A stretch of 64,000 nt of DNA from VRUE01 sp963774405. GTDB lineage: Bacteria; Actinomycetota; Thermoleophilia; Solirubrobacterales; 70-9. The notes under the pieces were generated by a model. It did no database searches and was not told where the DNA came from. It was given only the letters and a program-made list of their open reading frames with translations. Below, one piece after another: positions 27,918-35,915 of the stretch (positions are counted from its first letter, which is position 1; each line of letters begins with the position of its first letter). The position numbers and the translations under genes are program-made. Where the stretch lies: contig CAVZEV010000005.1 in assembly GCA_963774405.1 (NCBI GenBank), positions 868,001 to 932,000 of the forward strand, in the 5' to 3' direction.

Positions 27918-28785
27918 TGGAGTCCGCGACCGTGCAACAGGCCGTTCCGCCGCCGCGCCTGCGCGAGCGCTACGAGCAGGAGATCCTGCCGGCGCTGACG
28001 CAGAAGTTCGGCTACTCGACCCCGATGCAGGCCCCGCGCCTGCAGAAGATCACGCTCAACATGGGCCTCGGCGAGGCGAAGCAGAACGCCAAGATGCTGG
28101 AAGCCGCGCAGGAGCAGCTGGCGACGATCGCCGGCCAACAGCCGAGCATCCGCCGCGCCCGCAAGTCGATCGCCTCCTTCAAGGTGCGCGAGGGCATGCC
28201 GGTCGGCCTCTCCGTGACCCTGCGTCGGGCCCGCATGTGGGAGTTCCTCGACCGCCTCTGCTCGATCGCCGTGCCCCGCATCCGCGACTTCCGCGGCCTC
28301 AACCCGCGCTCCTTCGACGGCCGCGGCAACTACTCGATGGGCGTCAAGGAGCAGCTGATCTTCCCCGAAATCGACTACGACTCGATCGACGAGGTGCGCG
28401 GCCTGGACGTGACGATCACGACCAGCGCGGCGACTGACGAGGAGGCCTTCGAGCTGCTGCTCGCACTGGGTATGCCCTTTGCCAAAGAGGGCCGCCCCGG
28501 CAAACCCGACGCCGACATCGAGGCCCAGGAAGCGGCCGAGGAGGAGAAGCGCAAGGAGGAGGCCCGCCTCAAGGCCGAGGCCGAGGAAGCCGCGCTCGAC
28601 CAACTTAAGGAAGAGAACCCTGAGGCGTACGAAAAGCCTGCCGAAGAGGATCAGCCGGCGGGGCCCGTCGCCGATGAGGGGTCCTCGTCCTCGCGGGACG
28701 ACGCTGCGGGCGAGGACCCTCATCCGCGCCACCCGCCGGAGGAGCCGCTTCGGGGGACGCTGACGAAGCCAAGGAGGACGCATAA
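27917..28785 (+). CDS. rplE: 50S ribosomal protein L5 with acidic tail (frameshift near 3' end)
   Basis: The first 185 residues are standard L5 (LQKITLNMGLGEAKQNAK; IASFKVREGMPVGLSVTLRR; RGLDVTITTSAATDEEAFELL), which binds 5S rRNA. A Glu/Ala/Lys-rich tail of about 100 residues follows (AAEEEKRKEEARLKAEAEEAALDQL). In the literal frame there is no stop and L5 reads on into S14 (351 residues). In the next frame the tail ends GDADEAKEDA with TAA at 28783-28785, one base before the S14 ATG. A single indel near 28720-28745, inside an inverted repeat, is therefore likely. Confidence 0.9.
28673..28724. repeat. inverted repeat inside the rplE tail
   Basis: Left arm 28673-28690 and right arm 28708-28724 pair over about 17 bp (GATGAGGG.TCCTCG.CC) with one bulged G and one G-T wobble around a 17-base loop. 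It lies within coding DNA of the acidic L5 extension and beside the apparent frameshift. Confidence 0.6.
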
Positions 28786-28786
28786 G

Positions 28787-28972
28787 ATGGCCAAGACTTC
28801 GCTGAAGGTGAAGCAGGGACGAAAGGCCAAGTATTCGTCCCGCAGGTATAACCGCTGCCGACGCTGTGGGCGGCCGCGGGCTTACTACCGTAAGTTCGGG
28901 CTGTGTCGCATTTGTCTACGCGAGGCCGCCCATGAGGGACACATCCCCGGCATGACCAAGTCCAGCTGGTAG
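28787..28972 (+). CDS. rpsN: 30S ribosomal protein S14, zinc-binding type
   Basis: 61 residues from ATG 28787. The short zinc form has CRRCGRPRAYYRKFGLCRICLRE (two CxxC pairs) and ends HIPGMTKSSW. It is the usual S14 type in actinobacterial spc operons. In the raw sequence it is in frame with rplE, but separate genes are more probable because a TAA for L5 lies just before it in another frame. Confidence 0.93.
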   Translation: MAKTSLKVKQGRKAKYSSRRYNRCRRCGRPRAYYRKFGLCRICLREAAHEGHIPGMTKSSW

Positions 28973-28984
28973 AGACCGAGAAAC

Positions 28985-29380
28985 ATGCTTACTGACCCGA
29001 TAGCCGATTACCTGACCCGGATCCGCAACGCGCTCGGCTCCGGCCACGACGAGGTGGAGATTCCCGCCTCGCGGTTGAAGCTGGAGATGTCGCGGATCCT
29101 CAAGGAGCAGGGCTACATCCTCGACTTCGGCAAGCAGCCGGCCCGGGTCGGCGAGGAGATCAAGATCCGGCTCAAGTACACGGAGGATCGCCGCCCGGTG
29201 ATCGCCGGCCTGGAGCGGATCTCGCGCCCCGGTCGCCGTCGCTACGTCGACCACAAGCAGGTCCCGCGCGTCTTCGGCGGCACCGGCACCGCGATCGTCA
29301 GCACCTCGGTGGGCGTGATGACCGGCCATGAAGCCAAGGCGAAGGGCGTCGGCGGCGAGGTTGTCGCCTACGTCTGGTGA
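28985..29380 (+). CDS. rpsH: 30S ribosomal protein S8
   Basis: 131 residues, LTDPIADYLTRIRNALGSGHDEVEIPASRLK and the C-terminal TGTAIVSTSVGVMTGHEAKAKGVGGEVVAYVW. It binds the central domain of 16S rRNA and in other species represses the spc operon. It follows rpsN after 12 bases. Confidence 0.96.
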   Translation: MLTDPIADYLTRIRNALGSGHDEVEIPASRLKLEMSRILKEQGYILDFGKQPARVGEEIKIRLKYTEDRRPVIAGLERISRPGRRRYVDHKQVPRVFGGTGTAIVSTSVGVMTGHEAKAKGVGGEVVAYVW

Positions 29381-29387
29381 GCACACG

Positions 29388-29921
29388 ATGAGCCGGATAG
29401 GAAGAAAGCCGATCGCCGTGCCCGACGCTGTAACCGTCGAGCTCAGCCCTGGCCACGTCGCGGTCAAGGGCCCGAAGGGCGAGCTCGCCCAGACCCTCTC
29501 CAGCGACATGAAGGTCGAGCAGGCCGAGGGCGTGCTCACGGTCGAGCGCCCGACCAACCGCGGCGAGCACCGTGCTCTGCACGGCCTCACCCGCAGCCTG
29601 ATCGCGAACATGGTCGAGGGCGTCACCGATGGCTTCGAGAAGCGCTTGGAAATCCAGGGCGTCGGCTACCGCGCCCAGCTCAAGGGGAAAAACCTCGAGC
29701 TTGCCCTGGGCTACTCGCACCCGGTCTCAATCGAGGCTCCCGACGGCATCGACTTCGAGGTCCCGCAGCCGACCGAGATCATCGTGCGCGGCATCGACAA
29801 GCAGCTGGTTGGCCAGGTTGCCGCCGACATCCGCAAGCGCCGCCCGCCGGAGCCCTACAAGGGCAAGGGCATCCGCTACCGCGACGAGCACGTGATGCGC
29901 AAGGTGGGTAAGCGCGCATGA
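29388..29921 (+). CDS. rplF: 50S ribosomal protein L6
   Basis: 177 residues from ATG 29388: MSRIGRKPIAVPDAVTVELS, HVAVKGPKGELAQTL, and the C-terminal RRPPEPYKGKGIRYRDEHVMRKVGKRA signature. It binds near the sarcin-ricin loop. Its end overlaps the rplR ATG. Confidence 0.96.
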   Translation: MSRIGRKPIAVPDAVTVELSPGHVAVKGPKGELAQTLSSDMKVEQAEGVLTVERPTNRGEHRALHGLTRSLIANMVEGVTDGFEKRLEIQGVGYRAQLKGKNLELALGYSHPVSIEAPDGIDFEVPQPTEIIVRGIDKQLVGQVAADIRKRRPPEPYKGKGIRYRDEHVMRKVGKRA

Positions 29922-30271
29922 CGGTCCTCACCAAGCGGCAGAGCCGCCTGCGCCGTCGCCGCCGCGTTCGCGCCCGCATCACGGGCACGGCTGAGCGTCC
30001 CCGCCTTTCCGTTTACCGCTCCAACCGAGGCGTCTTCGCCCAGCTGATCGACGACGGCAAAGGCCACACCGTGGCCGCCGTCAACTGGATCGAGCCCGAG
30101 CTGCGCAAGCTGAGCGCGAGCGAGCAGGCCAAGCGGGCCGGAGAGCTGCTGGCCGAGCGGGCGAAGAAGGCCGGCGTCGAGACCTGCGTCTTCGACCGCG
30201 GCGGTTACCAGTACCACGGCCGGGTTCAGGCTCTGGCCGAAGGAGCACGAGAGGGGGGCCTGGTCTTCTAG
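29918..30271 (+). CDS. rplR: 50S ribosomal protein L18
   Basis: 117 residues; basic N-terminus (RQSRLRRRRRVRARITGTAERPRLSVYRS) and C-terminal CVFDRGGYQYHGRVQALAEGAREGGL. It binds 5S rRNA with L5. ATG overlaps the rplF stop. Confidence 0.96.
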   Translation: MTVLTKRQSRLRRRRRVRARITGTAERPRLSVYRSNRGVFAQLIDDGKGHTVAAVNWIEPELRKLSASEQAKRAGELLAERAKKAGVETCVFDRGGYQYHGRVQALAEGAREGGLVF

Positions 30272-30300
30272 CGCCAGTTCGCTACCTTGGACCGCTGCTT

Positions 30301-31122
30301 ATGAAGGGAATGGATACAACCAACGTCGAGACGGTGAGCCCGCGTGGGCTCGACCTGCAGGAGCGCGTGATCGAGATCAACCGCGTCGCCAAGGTGGTCA
30401 AGGGCGGCCGGCGCTTCTCCTTCACCGCCCTGGTTGCCGTCGGTGACGAAGAGGGCGTCGTCGGGATCGGCTACGGCAAGGCTCGCGAGGTGCCACTGGC
30501 GATCCAGAAGGGCGTCGAGAACGCCCGCAAGGACCTGATTCGCATCCCCAAATACGGCCAGACGATCACCCACAAGATCATCGGCCGCTACGGCGCCGGC
30601 CATGTCGTCCTGCGGCCGGCCAGCCCTGGTACCGGCGTGATCGCCGGCGGCGGGGTGCGCGCGGTGCTCGAGCTTGGCGGGGTCAAGGACGTGCTTACCA
30701 AGAGCATTGGGACTCAGAATCCGATCAATCTTGTGAAGGCGACCATGGACGGGTTGATTCGTCTGCGGCGGCCTGAGGAGGTTGCTGAGCTTCGTGGGTT
30801 GACCGTTTCGCAGGTTTTGGGTGTGAGCTCAAACGGTTCGGCTGCGGGGCCTGTCGCTGCAGGGGCCCCACCGCCCCCTGCGGTAGCTAAAGCTTCCTCG
30901 GGGGCGGTACCCCCTACAGCGCCACCCGCAGACGAAGCGTCTGAGGCTCCCAGGGATGAGGCTCCGGAGAAGCCCGCTGAGGCTCCGGCGGCTGAGCAGG
31001 CTGCAACTGCCGAGGAGCCGAAAGCTGAGGAGGCCCCGGCCGCAGAGGCAGAGCCCGCCGCGGAGGCGAAAGCTGATGAGGCTCCTGCGGAGGCGAAAGC
31101 TTCGGAGGGTGAGGGTTCGTGA
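30301..31122 (+). CDS. rpsE: 30S ribosomal protein S5 with long acidic C-terminal extension
   Basis: Residues 1 to about 175 are S5: LQERVIEINRVAKVVKGGRRFSFTALVAVGDEEG and PASPGTGVIAGGGVRAVLELGGVKDVLTKS. S5 helps decoding accuracy. About 100 further residues follow, made almost only of Ala, Glu, Pro and Lys (APRDEAPEKPAEAPAAEQ, PAAEAEPAAEAKADEAPAEA). Codon use also shifts here toward T-ending codons (GTT, GCT, CTT). An imperfect inverted repeat lies inside the extension. The stop overlaps the rpmD GTG, so the extension is real unless an indel hides an earlier stop. Confidence 0.92.
   Translation: MKGMDTTNVETVSPRGLDLQERVIEINRVAKVVKGGRRFSFTALVAVGDEEGVVGIGYGKAREVPLAIQKGVENARKDLIRIPKYGQTITHKIIGRYGAGHVVLRPASPGTGVIAGGGVRAVLELGGVKDVLTKSIGTQNPINLVKATMDGLIRLRRPEEVAELRGLTVSQVLGVSSNGSAAGPVAAGAPPPPAVAKASSGAVPPTAPPADEASEAPRDEAPEKPAEAPAAEQAATAEEPKAEEAPAAEAEPAAEAKADEAPAEAKASEGEGS
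30856..30920. repeat. imperfect inverted repeat inside the rpsE tail
   Basis: Arms 30856-30878 and 30900-30920 pair as GCTGcAGGGG...ACCGCCCCC with GGGGGCGGT...CCCCTaCAGC, with a short internal mismatch and a 21-base loop. The location inside the low-complexity S5 extension resembles a palindromic element that has entered a coding region. Confidence 0.5.
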
Positions 31123-31298
31123 GTGCGGTGAAGGTCAAGCAGGTTCGGTCTGCCAATGGCTGTAATCCGGCTCAGAAAGCGACGCTTAGCGCGCTTGGGT
31201 TGGGGCGGATTGGGAAGGCTGTGGAGCGGAAGGATTCGCCGCAGTTGAAGGGGCAGCTGGCGAAGGTCTCTCATCTGGTTGAGGTTGACGATGGCTGA
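31119..31298 (+). CDS. rpmD: 50S ribosomal protein L30
   Basis: 59 residues from the GTG at 31119, which overlaps the rpsE TGA. VKVKQVRSANGCNPAQKATLSALGLGRIGKAVERKD fits L30 well. Codons are less GC-rich than in the neighbours (GGG TTG GGG CGG ATT GGG). The last 8 bases overlap the rplO start (ATGGCTGA). Confidence 0.9.
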   Translation: MSAVKVKQVRSANGCNPAQKATLSALGLGRIGKAVERKDSPQLKGQLAKVSHLVEVDDG

Positions 31299-31788
31299 CA
31301 AAGAGCGCTCGGAGGAGATTGGGCTGCACAACCTGAAGCCCAAGCCCGGGTCGCGGCGGCCGCGGAAGCGGATTGGTCGTGGCGAGGGCTCGGGGCTGGG
31401 GAAGACCTCCGGTCGGGGCCACAAGGGCGCCGGCTCGCGTTCGGGCTCCAAACGGAAGCCGGGCTACGAGGGCGGTCAGAACCCGATTCACATGCGGATG
31501 CGAAAGCTTCGCGGGCCGCACAAAAAGCAGTCGATGCCGTTCGAGAACTTCAGGACCACCTCGCAGCCGGTGAATCTTGCCGACCTCGAGGAGCGCTTCG
31601 ACGCCGGCGCCGAGGTGACGCCCGAGACCCTCAAGCAGAAGGGTCTGGCCAAGCGCTCGGAACCGGTCAAGATCCTCGCCCGCGGCGAGATCTCTAAGCA
31701 GCTGTCAGTGCACGCGCATGGGTTCAGTGCCGCCGCCAAGGAGAAGATAGAAGCGGCCGGCGGTTCCTGCCACACTCTGGAGCCGTAA
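31291..31788 (+). CDS. rplO: 50S ribosomal protein L15
   Basis: 165 residues from ATG 31291. The glycine/arginine-rich N-terminus (KRIGRGEGSGLGKTSGRGHKGAGSRSG) and the C-terminal VHAHGFSAAAKEKIEAAGGSC are diagnostic. It is a late 50S assembly protein. Its stop overlaps the secY ATG (taATG). Confidence 0.95.
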   Translation: MADKERSEEIGLHNLKPKPGSRRPRKRIGRGEGSGLGKTSGRGHKGAGSRSGSKRKPGYEGGQNPIHMRMRKLRGPHKKQSMPFENFRTTSQPVNLADLEERFDAGAEVTPETLKQKGLAKRSEPVKILARGEISKQLSVHAHGFSAAAKEKIEAAGGSCHTLEP

Positions 31789-33059
31789 TGCTCCGGACTA
31801 TTGCGAACGCCTTCAGCGTCGCCGACATTCGCAAGAAGCTTGCCTTCACGGCGGCGATGCTGCTGCTGTACCGGCTCGGCTCCTACATTCCGGCTCCGGG
31901 CGTCGATCTCAACGCCGTCAAGGAACTGCAGAACAACTTCGCCGGCGGCGGCATTCTCAACTTCCTCAACACCTTCTCCGGCGGCAGCCTCTCGCGGCTC
32001 TCGCTCTTCGCGCTGGGGATCATGCCCTACATCACCGCCTCGATCATCCTGCAGCTGCTGACCGTGGTCGTGCCGGCGCTCGAGAAGCTGCAGAAAGAAG
32101 GCGAGGTCGGGCAGCAGAAGATCACCCAGTACACGCGCTACCTCACCGTCGGCCTGGCCTTTGGCCAGTCCTTCGGCTACGTCTTCCTCTTCCGCTCCTT
32201 CGGCCAGCAGGGCGGCAACAACTTCCTCGGCAATCTCGGCGGCCCGAAGATCCTGCTGATCGTGATCTCGCTGACCGCCGGCTGCACGCTGCTGATGTGG
32301 TTCGGCGAGCTGATCACCCAGCGCGGCATCGGCAACGGCATCTCGCTGATGATCTTCGCCTCGATCGTCTCCAGGCTGCCGCAGGGAATCCAATCCTGGT
32401 GGTCCAATCCCGACCAGGTCTTTGTCGTGATGATGCCCTTCATCGCGCTCGCGGTGATCGTCGCGATCGTCTTCGTCCAGGAGGGGCAGCGGCGCATCCC
32501 GGTGCAGTACGCCAAACGCGTCGTCGGGCGCAAAATGACCTCGGGCGGCTCGACCTACCTGCCCCTGCGGGTCAACATGGCCGGCGTCATCCCGGTCATC
32601 TTCGCCGCCTCGATCATGGCCTTCCCGCCGACGATCGGCCAGCTGCTCAACACCCCGGCCGCGCTCGACTTCGCCGCCTTCTTCAGTCCCAGCAGCTGGG
32701 CCTACGTGGTCGGCGAGGTCTTCTTCATCGTCATCTTCACCTACTTCTACACGGCGGTCACCTTCAACCCGGTCGACCAGGCCGACAACCTGAAGAAGTA
32801 CGGCGGCTTCATCCCCGGCGTGCGTCCCGGGCGGCCCACGGCCGAGTACCTCGACCGCATCCTCTCGCGGCTGACCTTCCCCGGCGCCCTCTACCTCGGC
32901 GCCGTGGCGGCACTGCCGACGATCCTGCTCAGCCAGACGTCGGCCAACTTCGCCTTCGGCGGCACCTCGATCCTGATCGTGATCGGGGTCGCGCTGGAAA
33001 CCGTGAAGCAGCTCGAGGCGCAGCTGATGATGCGCAACTACGAGGGCTTCCTCAAATAG
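31788..33059 (+). CDS. secY: preprotein translocase subunit SecY
   Basis: 423 residues with about ten membrane segments: FTAAMLLLYRLGSYIPAPGVD at TM1, the plug region, GIMPYITASIILQLLTVVVP, and loop residues QRRIPVQYAKRVVGRK before TM7. It forms the protein-conducting channel with SecE and SecG. It is cotranslated with rplO and precedes adk by 10 bases, as in classic spc operons. Confidence 0.97.
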   Translation: MLRTIANAFSVADIRKKLAFTAAMLLLYRLGSYIPAPGVDLNAVKELQNNFAGGGILNFLNTFSGGSLSRLSLFALGIMPYITASIILQLLTVVVPALEKLQKEGEVGQQKITQYTRYLTVGLAFGQSFGYVFLFRSFGQQGGNNFLGNLGGPKILLIVISLTAGCTLLMWFGELITQRGIGNGISLMIFASIVSRLPQGIQSWWSNPDQVFVVMMPFIALAVIVAIVFVQEGQRRIPVQYAKRVVGRKMTSGGSTYLPLRVNMAGVIPVIFAASIMAFPPTIGQLLNTPAALDFAAFFSPSSWAYVVGEVFFIVIFTYFYTAVTFNPVDQADNLKKYGGFIPGVRPGRPTAEYLDRILSRLTFPGALYLGAVAALPTILLSQTSANFAFGGTSILIVIGVALETVKQLEAQLMMRNYEGFLK

Positions 33060-33069
33060 GCCGCGGCGC

Positions 33070-33753
33070 TTGTCGGCGGAACTGAATCTGGTCCTGCTCG
33101 GCCCTCCGGGGTCGGGGAAGGGCACCCAGGGCGAGCGCCTGCAGGAGGAACTGGAGCTGCCCTATTACGCCACCGGCGACATCCTCCGCGCCGCGGTGCG
33201 CGACGGGACCGAGTTGGGCAAGACGGCCAAGGACTACATGGAGCGCGGCGACCTCGTTCCCGACGAGGTGATCGTCGACATGATCGGCGAGCGGATCGAC
33301 TCCAGCGAGGCGGTTGACGGCTTCATCCTCGACGGCTTCCCGCGCACCGCGCCGCAGGCCGAGGCCCTGGCGGCGAAGCTCGGTGAGCTGGGGCGCCGGC
33401 TGACCGCGGTGCTGCTGATCGACGTCAGCGACGAGGAGGTCGTGCGCCGCCTCGGCGGTCGCCGAACCTGCGTCGAGAGCGGCCACGTCTTCCACGTCGA
33501 GTTCAACCCGCCCGCGCAGGAGGGCGTCTGCGACATCGATGGAAGCGAGCTGATCAGGCGCGACGACGACAAGCCCGAGGTGATCCGCCACCGGCTCGAG
33601 CAGTACCACGAGAAGACAGCGCCGCTGATCGAGCACTACGACAGCAAGAGCCTGCTGCGCCGGATCGAGGGCGCCGCAGCGCCCGACGCGGTCGCCGACG
33701 AGATCCAGCGCACCCTGGCGACGCTGCGGCTCGAGGCCGACGAGGCGATCTAG
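33070..33753 (+). CDS. adk: adenylate kinase
   Basis: 227 residues, TTG start at 33070. P-loop GPPGSGKGTQGERL, NMP-binding YYATGDILRAAV and FILDGFPRTAPQAEAL. The LID (RRTCVESGHVFHVEFNPPAQEGVCDIDG) keeps only two of the usual zinc-site cysteines, so zinc binding is doubtful. It converts ATP+AMP to 2 ADP. The C-terminus is slightly longer than usual. Confidence 0.96.
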   Translation: MSAELNLVLLGPPGSGKGTQGERLQEELELPYYATGDILRAAVRDGTELGKTAKDYMERGDLVPDEVIVDMIGERIDSSEAVDGFILDGFPRTAPQAEALAAKLGELGRRLTAVLLIDVSDEEVVRRLGGRRTCVESGHVFHVEFNPPAQEGVCDIDGSELIRRDDDKPEVIRHRLEQYHEKTAPLIEHYDSKSLLRRIEGAAAPDAVADEIQRTLATLRLEADEAI

Positions 33754-33779
33754 CGAGTGCCAGGGAGAGCGGCACCAGC

Positions 33780-34548
33780 GTGTACAGGATGATCATCCGC
33801 AAGACCCCCGAGCAGGTCGACAAGATGGCCGCGGCCGGCGAGATCCTGGTCCGCTGCCTGCACATGCTCGAGGCCAAGGCGCGCCCCGGGGTGACGACCA
33901 AGGAGCTCGACCTGGCGGCCGAGAAGCTGATCCGCTCGCAGGGGGCAGAGCCGGCCTTCAAGGGCTACCGCGGCTTCCCGGGATCGATCTGCGCTTCGCC
34001 CAACTCGATGGTCGTGCACGGCATCCCCGGCCATTACGAGTGCAAGCGCGGCGACGTGCTCTCGATCGACGTCGGCGTGATCAAGGACGGCTGGGTGGCC
34101 GACGCGGCGATGACGGTGCCGATCGGCCCGATCGAGCCCGAGGCGCGCAACTTGCTTGACGTGACCAAGGCCTCGCTCTTTGCCGGAGTCGAGCAGATGC
34201 AGCCCGGCAACAAGCTCGGCGACGTCTCCGCCGCGATCCAGAAGGCGGTCGAGATCGAGGGCCTCTCGGTGATCCGCACCCTGGTCGGCCACGGGATCGG
34301 CCGCGAGATGCACGAGTGACCCCAGGGGCCCCAACTTCGGCACCCCCGGCAAGGGCCCCGTCCTCGAGGAGGGCACAGTCCTCGCAATCGAGCCGATGGT
34401 CAACGCCGGCGGCGCCCTGGTCCGGATGGGCGACGACGGCTGGTCCGTCTACTCCCAAGACGGCTCGTTGGCGGCCCACTTCGAGTTCACCGTCGCCGTG
34501 ACGGCCGACGGCCCGAGAATTCTCACTCCCTGGCACGAAGAGTCCTAG
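33780..34548 (+). CDS. map: methionine aminopeptidase, type I (one frameshift)
   Basis: Removes N-terminal methionine. Metal ligands are visible: the Asp pair in SIDVGVIKDGWVADAAMT, His in LVGHGIGREMHE and Glu in LAIEPMVNAGG. The first frame stops at 34319 (CAC GAG TGA). Removing one T near 34317 continues HE-DPRGPNFGTPGKGPVLEEGTVLAIEP to a TAG at 34548, giving a normal length of about 255 residues. An alternative ATG start lies at 33789. The gene usually precedes infA, which is not found here. Confidence 0.88.
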
Positions 34549-34567
34549 GGACGAGGTTGGTGGGAAG

Positions 34568-34640
34568 GGCGGCGGGTGGCCCTCCCCAAAACGCGCGGCG
34601 GAGCCGCGCTTGAGTGTTTTGGGGAGGGCCACCCGCCGCC
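34568..34640 (+). repeat. palindromic element C, copy 1
   Basis: Perfect 25-bp arms (34568-34592 and 34616-34640) enclose a 23-base core with an inner 7-bp hairpin GCGCGGC-GGA-GCCGCGC and an unpaired TTGAGT. The core is identical to copy 3 at 44735-44757. It starts 20 bases after the map stop. Confidence 0.85.
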
Positions 34641-34804
34641 AAACTCAACACGCCCCGAGGCCTCTTCGAGCTAGGGAACGAAGCGCTCCGGTCGTCCGCC
34701 CCGGCTCCGCTGGAGCTTTGGTGGTTCCAGCGGGGTCTTCAGCTCCATCGGGCCCGCTGGTCCCATCGGAAGCTTCCCTCGGCGTGCTTCGGGACGTGTG
34801 GAGA

Positions 34805-34880
34805 GGAGGTCCGGGGTGCATCCCCAAAACACTCAAGCGCGGCTCCTGCCGCGCGTTTTGGGGATGCACCCCGGACCTCC
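34805..34880 (-). repeat. palindromic element C, copy 2 (inverted)
   Basis: Perfect 26-bp arms (34805-34830 and 34855-34880) around a 24-base core that is the reverse complement of the copy 1 core plus one base in the loop (ACTCAA-GCGCGGC-TCCT-GCCGCGC). The arm sequence differs from copies 1 and 3 except next to the core (CCCCAAAAC). Confidence 0.85.
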
Positions 34881-35008
34881 CACCCCAAGGCGCCCCGAAA
34901 CACGCCCCCTGCTATCTTTCTCGGTCGGCCCAGTGGGGCCGGATTTGTGCCTGCTGTCCAACTCCTGGGACCAGCAGGAGTCCTGTAGTCGATACGAAGA
35001 CCGGAGCG

Positions 35009-35122
35009 ATGAAGGTCAGAGCTTCTGTAAAGCCGATGTGCGAAAAGTGCAAGATCATCCGCCGCAACGGCGCGGTCTTGGTGATCTGCCAGAACCCCCG
35101 ACACAAGCAGCGTCAGGGTTAG
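35009..35122 (+). CDS. rpmJ: 50S ribosomal protein L36
   Basis: 37 residues, MKVRASVKPMCEKCKIIRRNGAVLVICQNPRHKQRQG, with the C-x2-C...C...H zinc site. GGAGC precedes the ATG. It is the first gene of the alpha operon here because infA is absent. Confidence 0.96.
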   Translation: MKVRASVKPMCEKCKIIRRNGAVLVICQNPRHKQRQG

Positions 35123-35134
35123 GGCGGCGCGCGC

Positions 35135-35506
35135 ATGGCACGTATCGCAGGAGTCAACGTCCCGGTCGGCAAGCGGGTCGAAATCGGGCTCACCTACATC
35201 TTCGGGATCGGGCGCTCGACCGCCCAGAAGATCCTCGAGGAGGCGAAAGTCGATCCCAACACGATGGTCAAAGACCTGACCGAGGACGAGGTGATTCGCC
35301 TGCGCGACGCGGTCGATCAGCGTGAGGTCGAGGGTGACCTGAGGCGCGAGCGCTCCCAGGACGTCAAACGGCTGATGGAGATCGGCTCCTACCGCGGCCT
35401 GCGCCACCGGCGCGGCCTGCCGGTCCGCGGCCAGCGGACGAAGACCAACGCGCGCGGCCGCAAGGGCCCGCGCCGGATGAGCGTCGCCGGCAAGCGCAAG
35501 GTCTAG
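35135..35506 (+). CDS. rpsM: 30S ribosomal protein S13
   Basis: 123 residues: MARIAGVNVPVGKRVEIGLTYIFGIGRSTAQKIL and the C-terminal RGLRHRRGLPVRGQRTKTNARGRKGPRR. It bridges to the 50S subunit and contacts P-site tRNA. Confidence 0.97.
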   Translation: MARIAGVNVPVGKRVEIGLTYIFGIGRSTAQKILEEAKVDPNTMVKDLTEDEVIRLRDAVDQREVEGDLRRERSQDVKRLMEIGSYRGLRHRRGLPVRGQRTKTNARGRKGPRRMSVAGKRKV

Positions 35507-35513
35507 GGAACTC

Positions 35514-35915
35514 ATGGCAGCTGCGAAAAAACCCGCCAAAGGGCGCTCCCGTCGGCGCGTCAAGAAGAACGTCACCTACGGACAGGCGCACATCAAGACT
35601 TCCTTCAACAACACGATCGTCACCCTGACCGACACCGAAGGCAACGTGATCGCCTGGGAGTCGGCCGGCTCGGCGGGCTTCAAAGGCTCGCGCAAGTCGA
35701 CCCCGTTCGCCGCGCAGGTGACGGCCGACGCGGCCGCCAAGAAGGGCATGGAACACGGCCTCGAGAAGGTCGAGGTCTTCGCCAAGGGCGCCGGCTCCGG
35801 CCGCGAGACGGCGATCCGCTCGCTGCAGGCCGCCGGCCTCGACGTCACCACCGTCAAGGACGTCTCCCCGCAGGCCCACAACGGCTGTCGCCCGAAGAAG
35901 CGGAGGCGCGTCTAA
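35514..35915 (+). CDS. rpsK: 30S ribosomal protein S11
   Basis: 133 residues; AHIKTSFNNTIVTLTDTEGNVIAWESAG and DVSPQAHNGCRPKKRRRV. It is part of the platform. It starts 7 bases after rpsM, and its stop overlaps the rpsD ATG. Confidence 0.97.
   Translation: MAAAKKPAKGRSRRRVKKNVTYGQAHIKTSFNNTIVTLTDTEGNVIAWESAGSAGFKGSRKSTPFAAQVTADAAAKKGMEHGLEKVEVFAKGAGSGRETAIRSLQAAGLDVTTVKDVSPQAHNGCRPKKRRRV

Larger units (their letters stand above)
34549..35008. other. 460-base gene-free region between map and rpmJ, infA absent
   Basis: No frame encodes an IF-1-like protein (about 72 residues, OB fold) in the place where infA normally lies. The region instead contains two element-C palindromes in opposite orientation (34568-34640 and 34805-34880), separated by 164 bases without a convincing gene. 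A third segment (34881-35008) holds a TATCTT (34913-34918) and a CGGCCC/GGGCCG hairpin at 34926-34941 that may be part of the rpmJ promoter or leader. Confidence 0.6.

Noticed and set aside
27917..28972. Natural L5-S14 fusion protein
   Set aside because: An L5 stop in the adjacent frame lies exactly before the S14 ATG, and the frame break coincides with a palindrome, so two genes are more likely.
34641..34804. A gene between the two C elements
   Set aside because: Frames here are short, lack ribosome-binding sites and show no protein-like composition.
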